From the NCBI GenBank assembly GCA_002297965.1, contig DBLF01000026.1, positions 1 to 5,026 of the forward strand: a DNA stretch of 5,026 bases, read 5' to 3'. The position numbers were made by a program, and so were the translations under genes. The DNA is from Candidatus Segatella papionis. GTDB taxonomy: Bacteria; Bacteroidota; Bacteroidia; Bacteroidales; Bacteroidaceae. The notes under the pieces were generated by a model that searched no databases, was not told where the DNA came from, and saw nothing but the letters and a program-made list of their open reading frames with translations. Shown here piece by piece: positions 1 through 5,026 of this stretch (positions are counted from its first letter, which is position 1; every line of letters begins with the position of its first letter).

Positions 1-1688
1 AAGAAATCGTTACTCTTGTCATGCCTGTAGATTCCGGTGGCAGAAATATTTCCATTCAACCAACTTCCCATGCAGAAACTTGCAGATGCTTGGATGCCCA
101 TGGTGTGGTTGTAGTCGAAATTGGTTTCCTTCATGATGACAGCCAGGTGGTCGGTAGGCTGATAAGGTAACTGTACGGAATACTTGGGTTGAAACTTCGC
201 AAATGCCATCAACGTGTAGCGGCTTTTGAGCGTCCACATCAAACTGGTCTCGTAAGTGGAGCAAGGCTTGAGGTTAGGATTCCCCCATATCTCCATATAG
301 GTTGAGGCATAGTAGATGCTGTTCATCGTTGACCAATAGCTTGGAAACTTTGAGTTGGAACTGAAGGACAGGTTGAGTATGTTGCTTGGGTTTGCTTTCC
401 ACAACGCATTCAGTGTCGGATAAACATGCCATTTGTTCCATTGAGGAGAATGATATTGTTCGGCTTCGGCAGAGGCTTCCAAACTGATTCGCTTGTTGAG
501 CTGTTTGCTTATGCCGCCATACACACTCAAGATTCTTTCCTCGATGTTTACTTGGCTTGTGGCATCTGGTATTTCAGTGCCGTTCTTATTGATGGTGGTT
601 TGATAGCTTCTGTTGTTGCTTCTTTGGAACTTCATTCCATACGATAGCTCCCAACCGTGCTTCAATGAGTGGGATAGGTCTGCGGTGAAGAGCCATTTGT
701 CTATTACTTGTTTGCTGTTAGTCTCTATCGTGCGCTCTTCGTTTAGCATGGTTCCTTCCAAATTCTGTTGGCGAGGATCTTTGTAGTACAGGTAGGACAT
801 ACCTAACTGCAGTCCGAAAGGCAGGGTGTAGCTTGCATCTATGTTGTGCAGGTAAATATGTTCGTTACCATGTTGTTGGGATGTGCTTGCCCCTATTGTC
901 TCATGATGAGAATGACTGCTATCCCATTTCCCGGTATATGCCAAGGATAGTTGGTGATTGTCGGCAAAGTCATAGCTCAATCCCAAGCGATAGCTGTGAG
1001 TCAATCCATCTGTTTTTTGTGAAGTCTTGTCTTGATACGCTATTCGCTTTCCCTGAAGAGGATGGTTGGCATCGCTGTTAGTCTCGCCGTAGGATGTCCC
1101 ATCTGTAAACGAATACATGGCATCCAGTCCAAGTTTTCCTTTTTGGAGCAATAAGTTTCCTTTACCTTGCCATTCACCGTATTTGCTTTGGTTCCAAGTG
1201 CTTTGTATTTGTCCTGAAACCAATTTCTTCCCTGCATAGTCTTTGGTGACCAAGTTGATAGCCATTCCACGAACGTGCAAGCGTGCTGGTGCAGAAAGCA
1301 TCACTTCGGCTTTGGCTAATTGCGAGGCTGGCATGGTTTTCAATCGCTCTATTATTTGCGAGTAATCGAGTGTGGTAGGTTTGCCATTGATAATGAGGGT
1401 TATGGCTTTTCCTGCAAAGTTGATGTTGCCGTTTAGCTCGCTTATGCCAGGTATTCGAGTAACAGCATCATAAGCATTGTCGGCTGGTATTTTCTCGATG
1501 AGAAGTGGCATGTTGTAAACCAACTGTCCCTTTTCTGCTTTGACGATAGGGCGAGTCGCCTTGACGAAAACCTCTGGCAGGTTTTGCATCATCATTTGGG
1601 TGGTAAGCGTGTCTTTTGCCTCTTCGTTTTGGGCGCAGAGGGGCTGGCTCAGCAATAATGCCGAGCCTAAGAGAACTGATATTTTCAT
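1..1688 (-). CDS. TonB-dependent-receptor-like outer-membrane beta-barrel protein (3' end beyond window)
   Basis: An uninterrupted minus-strand frame runs from ATG at 1688 to the window edge: 562 whole codons with no stop, so the C-terminus is missing. Residues 1-20 form a signal peptide (MKIS, a hydrophobic stretch, then LCAQ with likely cleavage after A19 or Q20). Residues about 38-150 resemble a receptor plug: 'EVFVKATRP' near the start, 'NAYDAVTRIPGI' at 71-82, 'IINGKPTT' at 99-106, 'MPASQLAKAEVM' at 119-130 and 'RGMAINLVTK' at 140-149. From about 157 onward there are alternating aromatic/polar strands, and 'GNPNLKP' at residues 469-475 (window 264-284), a hallmark of the PF14905 barrel family. 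Family members sit in the outer membrane, and many import ligands using TonB energy. It lacks the N-terminal carboxypeptidase-like domain common in SusC-type relatives, and no SusD partner is visible. It follows the TPR gene by 21 bp, as last visible gene of the unit. The ligand is unknown. Confidence 0.9.
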   Translation of the reverse strand, partial: MKISVLLGSALLLSQPLCAQNEEAKDTLTTQMMMQNLPEVFVKATRPIVKAEKGQLVYNMPLLIEKIPADNAYDAVTRIPGISELNGNINFAGKAITLIINGKPTTLDYSQIIERLKTMPASQLAKAEVMLSAPARLHVRGMAINLVTKDYAGKKLVSGQIQSTWNQSKYGEWQGKGNLLLQKGKLGLDAMYSFTDGTSYGETNSDANHPLQGKRIAYQDKTSQKTDGLTHSYRLGLSYDFADNHQLSLAYTGKWDSSHSHHETIGASTSQQHGNEHIYLHNIDASYTLPFGLQLGMSYLYYKDPRQQNLEGTMLNEERTIETNSKQVIDKWLFTADLSHSLKHGWELSYGMKFQRSNNRSYQTTINKNGTEIPDATSQVNIEERILSVYGGISKQLNKRISLEASAEAEQYHSPQWNKWHVYPTLNALWKANPSNILNLSFSSNSKFPSYWSTMNSIYYASTYMEIWGNPNLKPCSTYETSLMWTLKSRYTLMAFAKFQPKYSVQLPYQPTDHLAVIMKETNFDYNHTMGIQASASFCMGSWLNGNISATGIYRHDKSNDF

Positions 1689-1709
1689 GTGTTTATATGA
1701 GTTGAATGG

Positions 1710-2768
1710 TTATTGCTTGAGTTGCTCTTTGGCTTTGGATATGAGTTGTGCTGCCGACTTTTTGTCTTCCAGCCTGTTGGCGTTTGCTATGAACATCTGG
1801 AGATACAACTTCGCCTTCAACTTATTTTTGGCTGCGATAAACATTTGGGCGGTATTGTAATAGTTGAGCGGGTCGTCCTCTTCGTCGTAAGCGATGCATA
1901 ATTCGAAGTCATGTGCCGCTTCTTCATATCGGTTGTGTAGAAAATGTAAATCCGCCAGCCATTTGTAGGTTCGTAAAGCTCTGCCTTTTGGCAAGGAGAC
2001 TTCCAACGATTGACTGAAGTGAGCTATGGACAATGAGTCCATGTTGAAGGATTTCTCTGCCAATGCCAAGTGGAAAAGGCAAGTGGCGTTATCGCTCTTA
2101 AATTGAACGGCTTTCTGATAATGTTTCAGCGCTTTCTCTTTGTTCGGTAAGTTCTCATAACAGAGACCAAGGATAAAGTTGGACTCGAAATTATCGAACC
2201 CTTGCGCTATCAATTTCTCGTACAAAGGGATAGCCTCGTCATATTTGAATTGCATGAATAGGGAGTAGGCATACTCCTTGTTGACGTATAAGTTGGTGGA
2301 ATCACATCGGGTGATGTAATTCTTCGTCACATCCTCGGCTCTGCCCGGTTGGTTAGCCCCATTGTAATGCAAGGCAAGCGAAGCGATGATTTCGCTGTCG
2401 TATGGAAATGATGAGGCTATACGTTCACCCCAGAGCGAAACCTTGTCGTTGTTGTTTTGGTTCAGGTATGAATAATAGTACATCCGCATGTCTTCGTGGT
2501 TGATACTGTCTGACGGAATCTTGTCAAGACAAGAAATGCAAGCGGTGTAGTTGCCTACCTTTCGATAGCAAGATGCCAATTTTCTGCGTGTTTCCAAGTG
2601 GGATGGATTCACCTCTAAATACTTTTGGTAGTATTGGGTTGCATGGAACACGTCGTACAAACTCAAACAGCTATCTCCTTGTTGGAGAAGATGGGCTGTA
2701 GTATCGCTTGCCTTGACATTCGTTGCCAGGCATAAGCATAATGTAAGGATAAGCCTAAACTGTTTCAT
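1710..2768 (-). CDS. Exported tetratricopeptide-repeat (TPR) protein
   Basis: This 352-residue protein starts with a signal peptide: basic MKQFR, a hydrophobic core at 6-16, and likely cleavage after A20 in 'NVKA-SD'. No lipobox is present, so it is probably soluble in the periplasm rather than a lipoprotein. The rest is helical repeats of about 34 residues, with clear TPR-like units at about 23-56, 58-91, 161-193, 194-227, 228-261, 267-300 and 301-335. Diagnostic patterns include 'YYQKYLEVNP', 'YDEAIPLYEKLI', 'LGLCYENLPNKEKALKHYQKAV' and 'YEEAAHDFELCI'. The tail is lysine-rich (KAKEQLKQ). TPR proteins are protein-binding scaffolds with no catalysis of their own. Lying between the TonB-like gene (13 bp) and the barrel gene (21 bp), it may bridge or tune those two partners; that role is inference. 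Confidence 0.88.
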   Translation of the reverse strand: MKQFRLILTLCLCLATNVKASDTTAHLLQQGDSCLSLYDVFHATQYYQKYLEVNPSHLETRRKLASCYRKVGNYTACISCLDKIPSDSINHEDMRMYYYSYLNQNNNDKVSLWGERIASSFPYDSEIIASLALHYNGANQPGRAEDVTKNYITRCDSTNLYVNKEYAYSLFMQFKYDEAIPLYEKLIAQGFDNFESNFILGLCYENLPNKEKALKHYQKAVQFKSDNATCLFHLALAEKSFNMDSLSIAHFSQSLEVSLPKGRALRTYKWLADLHFLHNRYEEAAHDFELCIAYDEEDDPLNYYNTAQMFIAAKNKLKAKLYLQMFIANANRLEDKKSAAQLISKAKEQLKQ

Positions 2769-2781
2769 CGTTGTTTATTGG

Positions 2782-3306
2782 TTATTTCTTTTTTACTTCG
2801 GGAGTGAAAACTACAGGCAAGGTAAACTCCATGTTTACTTCTTCGCCGTCGGAAAGTCTGGCTGGCTTCCAGCGAGGACTTTTCCTTAGGAGCTCCATCA
2901 CGGTCTGCTCGTAGGCTTTTTCTTTTGGGGCTTCGAGCACTTTAAACAATCCTAGGGTTCCATCTGTTTGCACCGTGAAGTTGATGACAACTCGCGCAGG
3001 TTTGTTTTCCAATCCTTTGGGATATTGAATGTTCGTCATCACCCATCTAAGGAAATCGTTGATGTCGCCATTATCGTTGAAGACGGGCATATGCCCTCCT
3101 TCTGGCAAGACGGCTATTGTCTTTAGCAGCTGAGGCTGTGGAGTGTTTCCTTGCTGCTTGAAAACTAAGGCGAGGACTATGCTTAGTATCGCTGCTGCAC
3201 AGGCTGCCATACCAAGTAGCTTCTTATATACGTGCGACTTGGTGTTTTTTGTTTCTTGTGCCTTGCCCAAGAAATAAGTTTCTTCGTTATGATTATTCCC
3301 TTTCAT
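2782..3306 (-). CDS. Single-pass inner-membrane protein with periplasmic TonB C-terminal domain
   Basis: The protein has 174 residues. Residues 1-29 are polar and probably cytoplasmic, 30-49 form one membrane helix (LLGMAACAAAILSIVLALVF), and about 50-68 are a short linker. Residues about 69-167 match the Bacteroidota TonB C-terminal domain: 'GGHMPVFND', 'DFLRWVMTNIQYPKGLENKPARV', 'INFTVQTDGTLGLFKVLEAP', 'RKSPRWKPARLSDGEEV' and the closing 'MEFTLPVVF'. Such domains contact the TonB box of outer-membrane receptors and pass on ExbBD energy. Here the Pro/Lys-rich spacer that normally spans the periplasm is almost absent, so reach to the outer membrane is doubtful without a partner. It starts 8 bp after the LytTR gene and ends 13 bp before the TPR gene, so co-transcription is very likely. 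The N-terminal tail could instead bind the LytTR protein (inference). It may signal rather than energise. Confidence 0.87.
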   Translation of the reverse strand: MKGNNHNEETYFLGKAQETKNTKSHVYKKLLGMAACAAAILSIVLALVFKQQGNTPQPQLLKTIAVLPEGGHMPVFNDNGDINDFLRWVMTNIQYPKGLENKPARVVINFTVQTDGTLGLFKVLEAPKEKAYEQTVMELLRKSPRWKPARLSDGEEVNMEFTLPVVFTPEVKKK

Positions 3307-3314
3307 ATCTTTGA

Positions 3315-3680
3315 TTATTTGATGGCGTTATCTAAAATTGCTTTCAATTGTTTGAGTGGTTCCTTGCTTACGTGCAAGGTGAATTTCTCGGTAAAACGCT
3401 CGTTGTACAATACGAGTTCCGAAGTGTTGAGGTTGATGCTGAAAATATGTTGGCTATTGATGATATAGTTTCTGCCAACACGAGCGAAGAAGTGTGCCGT
3501 CTTAGCAAGTTGCTCGACGATTTTTTTCTCGAAGACCACAAGGTTGAACGAGAAAGTATATTCATCGCCGTTGGTTAGGCGAAGCGTACAATAGCTTCCT
3601 TCCGAGCAGACGTATGCTATCTGTTCGGAAGCCACTCTGAGTAAGAAGTTGGCGTTTGATATGATGAGATATTCTTCCAT
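3315..3680 (-). CDS. Stand-alone LytTR-family DNA-binding transcriptional regulator
   Basis: The protein has 121 residues and is almost entirely one LytTR domain. Core motifs are 'EQIAYVCSEGSYCTLRLTNGDEY' in two parts (residues 19-28 and 29-41), 'FARVGRNYIIN' at 65-75, matching the family's F-x-R-x-x-R-x-x-(I/L)-(I/V)-N core, then 'INLNTSELVLYNERF' and 'LHVSKEPLKQLKAIL'. There is no CheY-like receiver domain, no membrane segment and no effector domain, so activity must be controlled by a partner or by abundance. I chose ATG 3680 over an in-frame ATG at 3710: the family homology begins right after 3680, and a promoter -7 box (3698-3705) lies between the two, so transcripts from it would not contain 3710. 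First gene of the four-gene unit; its own upstream region carries a direct repeat with LytTR-operator spacing. Confidence 0.9.
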   Translation of the reverse strand: MEEYLIISNANFLLRVASEQIAYVCSEGSYCTLRLTNGDEYTFSFNLVVFEKKIVEQLAKTAHFFARVGRNYIINSQHIFSINLNTSELVLYNERFTEKFTLHVSKEPLKQLKAILDNAIK

Positions 3681-3697
3681 ACTGATTCGTTTGGTTG

Positions 3698-3705
3698 CAA
3701 AGATA
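3698..3705 (-). promoter_or_regulatory. Bacteroidota-type -7 promoter box for the LytTR-led operon
   Basis: The minus strand reads TATCTTTG, a perfect match to the Bacteroidota primary-sigma -7 consensus TAnnTTTG. It would place the transcription start near 3691 and give a leader of only about 11 nt before ATG 3680. No TTTG -33 box is found at the usual 19-21 nt further upstream, which fits a weak promoter that needs an activator. The short leader and single element leave some doubt. Confidence 0.6.
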
Positions 3706-3745
3706 AGCAAAATATTTGATAGGTTTGGCTTTGGGTAGTATGTTT

Positions 3746-3776
3746 TTTGTGAATCCGTGGCTTCGCTTTGTGAATC
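3746..3776 (-). promoter_or_regulatory. Candidate LytTR operator: 10-bp direct repeat with 21-bp period
   Basis: TTTGTGAATC (plus-strand reading) occurs exactly at 3746-3755 and again at 3767-3776, so the repeats start 21 bp apart, two helical turns, with an 11-bp gap. LytTR proteins of the AgrA/AlgR/ComE type bind pairs of about 9-bp direct repeats separated by about 12 bp, on one face of the helix, which is this geometry. The pair is centred about 70 bp upstream of the predicted start of the LytTR operon, a position usable by an activator. The assignment rests on spacing and context, not on a known motif for this regulator. Confidence 0.6.
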
Positions 3777-3791
3777 ATGGGATAAACGACA

Positions 3792-3827
3792 AGAGCGACA
3801 GCCAAAAACATATTCGGCTGCCGCTCT
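3792..3827 (-). terminator. Hairpin terminator candidate for argD
   Basis: Arms at 3792-3803 and 3816-3827 are 12 bp long with a 12-nt loop. Read as minus-strand RNA all 12 positions pair, including one G-U wobble; as plus-strand RNA the same position is an A-C mismatch, so the structure favours the minus strand. It is followed by a modest U-rich stretch (TTGTCGTTTATC). It lies about 100 bp after the argD stop and before the LytTR promoter, insulating the two units. The weak U tract keeps intrinsic termination uncertain. Confidence 0.55.
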
Positions 3828-3864
3828 CTTTCGATTCTTTCTATTTTCTTTTATGGGTTGTGTT

Positions 3865-3937
3865 TCCTTTATATCATTATCCTAAAGGTTTTATAAATCC
3901 TTTATATGATGATTCTAAAGGCTTTATAATTCCTTTA
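3865..3937. repeat. AT-rich 33-bp tandem repeat, two full copies plus a stub
   Basis: Copy 1 is 3865-3897 and copy 2 is 3898-3930; they match at 28 of 33 positions with no gaps. A third partial copy begins at 3931 (TCCTTTA) inside the last argD codons. Each full copy contains CCTTTA and its complement TAAAGG, so each can fold back on itself. Copy 2 includes the argD stop codon (3924-3926), so the array forms the gene's 3' end and downstream untranslated region. Function unknown; it may be a replication-slippage array or an mRNA 3' structure. Confidence 0.8.
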
Positions 3938-3940
3938 GAA
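3913..3940 (-). repeat. Perfect 9-bp inverted repeat around the argD stop codon
   Basis: TTCTAAAGG at 3913-3921 is the exact reverse complement of CCTTTAGAA at 3932-3940, with a 10-nt loop that holds the argD TAA stop. It can form an RNA hairpin at the very end of the coding region. No U-run follows on the minus strand, so I do not call it a terminator; an mRNA-stabilising 3' stem is possible. It is built from the same core as the 33-bp tandem repeat. Confidence 0.6.
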
Positions 3941-5026
3941 CAGTTTCCAAGCGAGCGATGAAGTCATCCACATTCTCCTTGGTCAATACCAATGGAGGGA
4001 GGATGCGGAGGATATTGGTTCCTGCGCAACCGGTGAAGCAATGTTGCTCGTGGATGAGCTTGCTGCGAACCTCCTTGTGAGGAATGTCGAGCACGACTCC
4101 TACCATCAAGCCACGACCACGTACCTCAAGGATGTGGCTGTTGCGCTTCTGGAGTTCCTTCAACTGCTGGATGAGATATTCACCTACTACGTGCGCATTC
4201 TCCACCACGTTCTCCTTCTCGAAAACGTCGAGAACGGCGAGGGCGGCTGTACAAGCCAAGTGGTTACCACCGAAGGTTGTACCGAGCTGACCATATACAG
4301 GCTTGAACTCTGGCGAAATCAACACGCCACCCATTGGAAAGCCGCAACCGATGCCCTTTGCTACGGTGATGAGGTCTGGCTTGATACCGAGCCACTGGTG
4401 AGCGAAGAACTTACCGGTGCGACCGTAACCGCACTGGATTTCATCGCAGATAAGGTAGGTGCCGTATTTCTTGCAAGCAGCCTGTAAGCCTTGTGCAAAC
4501 TCAGGTGATACCATGTTGCAACCACCTACGCCCTGGATGGCCTCGATGATACAAGCGCAAACATCGCCCTTGGCAAGTTCCTTCTCCCAAGCCTCCAAGT
4601 CGTTGAGTGGGAGATAGGTAACATGACCATTGTCATTGATAGGTGCGATAATCTTTGGATTGTTGGTTACCTCTACGGCGAGGGATGTTCTGCCGTGGAA
4701 AGCCTTCTCCAAGGAGAGAACACGAGTTCTGCCATTGTTGAATGAAGCCAACTTCAAGGCGTTCTCGTTTGCCTCGGCACCGGAATTGATGAGGAAGAAC
4801 TGATAATCCTCATAACCGCTTGCCTTGCCCAAACGCTCGGCGAGTTCTACCTGCAACTTGTTGATAACGGAGTTGGAGTAGAAGCCCAAATTGTTGAGCT
4901 GCTTGGTGAGCATCTCTACGTAGTGAGGATGACAGTGACCGATGCTGATAACGGCATGACCGCCATAGAGGTCGAGGTATTCCTGACCCTTGTCGTCCCA
5001 TACATGACAGCCCTTACCTTTTACTA
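3924..5026 (-). CDS. argD: Acetylornithine/succinylornithine aminotransferase ArgD (5' end beyond window)
   Basis: This PLP-dependent class-III aminotransferase carries out the fourth step of arginine synthesis, interconverting N-acylglutamate semialdehyde and N-acylornithine with glutamate as amino donor, in the cytoplasm. The frame is open to the right edge, giving 366 visible residues from 5024 down; family length of about 375 suggests roughly ten residues are missing, and the ATG at 4913 is internal. Visible signatures, in order, are 'KGCHVWDDKGQEYLDLYGGHAV' (N-terminal, split here by the edge), 'NSGAEANENALKLA' for PLP phosphate binding, 'AFHGRT', 'LICDEIQCGYGRTGKFFAH' with the PLP-pyridine aspartate, 'VAKGIGCGFPMGG' with the Schiff-base lysine (codon 4356-4358), and 'GTTFGGNHLAC'. 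Characterised Bacteroides enzymes of this pathway use succinylated intermediates, so the substrate here may be N-succinylornithine (inference). No key residue is missing. Confidence 0.95.
   Translation of the reverse strand, partial: VKGKGCHVWDDKGQEYLDLYGGHAVISIGHCHPHYVEMLTKQLNNLGFYSNSVINKLQVELAERLGKASGYEDYQFFLINSGAEANENALKLASFNNGRTRVLSLEKAFHGRTSLAVEVTNNPKIIAPINDNGHVTYLPLNDLEAWEKELAKGDVCACIIEAIQGVGGCNMVSPEFAQGLQAACKKYGTYLICDEIQCGYGRTGKFFAHQWLGIKPDLITVAKGIGCGFPMGGVLISPEFKPVYGQLGTTFGGNHLACTAALAVLDVFEKENVVENAHVVGEYLIQQLKELQKRNSHILEVRGRGLMVGVVLDIPHKEVRSKLIHEQHCFTGCAGTNILRILPPLVLTKENVDDFIARLETVLKEL

Noticed and set aside
426..1270. Several short frames on both strands (426-647, 833-1081, 1040-1270)
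   Set aside because: All lie inside the continuous barrel-protein frame, which shows plug and barrel motifs throughout; they are shadows.
1540..1860. Plus-strand 106-codon frame
   Set aside because: It crosses the junction of the TPR and barrel genes on the opposite strand, both of which have clear family features; no support of its own.
2708..2768. Lipoprotein signal on the TPR protein (cysteines at residues 11 and 13)
   Set aside because: The residues before each cysteine (LTL, LCL) do not fit a lipobox, and a normal signal-peptidase I site follows at A20.
3681..3710. In-frame upstream ATG at 3710 as the LytTR start
   Set aside because: The ten added residues lie upstream of the domain homology, and the -7 promoter box at 3698-3705 falls between the two ATGs.
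3716..3961. Plus-strand 81-codon frame with an 11-residue repeat near its C-terminus (KGFINPL / KGFIIPL)
   Set aside because: It overlaps the LytTR promoter region, the hairpin, and the end of argD. The repeat copies differ mostly at first codon positions of this frame, and the protein resembles nothing recognisable. The DNA repeat is reported instead.
4041..4487. Plus-strand 148-codon frame
   Set aside because: It lies wholly antisense to conserved argD sequence including the catalytic lysine, and has no family resemblance; it is a shadow frame.
4810..5001. Short minus-strand frame beside the argD start region
   Set aside because: It is out of frame with argD, which is continuous and conserved across this stretch up to the window edge.

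Overview
The window looks like a chromosome segment from a Bacteroidota bacterium, most likely Prevotellaceae (Prevotella/Segatella-like). The reasons are a PF14905-type outer-membrane barrel, a TonB C-terminal domain of the Bacteroidota style, a LytTR domain with the 'RVGRNYIIN' form of its core motif, a perfect Bacteroidota -7 promoter box (TAnnTTTG), and no strong Shine-Dalgarno sequences. All five genes I support lie on the minus strand, so transcription runs from high to low coordinates.

Right side (about 3924-5026): most of argD, the PLP-dependent acetyl/succinylornithine aminotransferase of arginine biosynthesis. Its first dozen or so residues lie outside the window. Its 3' end runs into two 33-bp AT-rich tandem repeats, followed by a 12-bp hairpin that probably ends the argD transcript.

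Middle spacer (3681-3923): besides the repeats and hairpin, it holds an exact 10-bp direct repeat with a 21-bp period (3746-3776) and a promoter -7 box (3698-3705). The repeat geometry is that of LytTR-family operators, and the next gene is itself a LytTR regulator, so I propose autoregulation.

Left two thirds (1-3680): a tightly packed four-gene unit with gaps of 8, 13 and 21 bp. In order it encodes a stand-alone LytTR DNA-binding protein, a single-pass inner-membrane protein with a periplasmic TonB C-terminal domain, an exported TPR protein, and a TonB-dependent-receptor-like outer-membrane barrel cut by the left edge. The products would sit in cytoplasm, inner membrane, periplasm and outer membrane in that order. 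I propose, as inference, that they form a trans-envelope sensing or uptake module in which the LytTR protein replaces the usual sigma/anti-sigma or kinase/response-regulator pair. No substrate can be named from the sequence.
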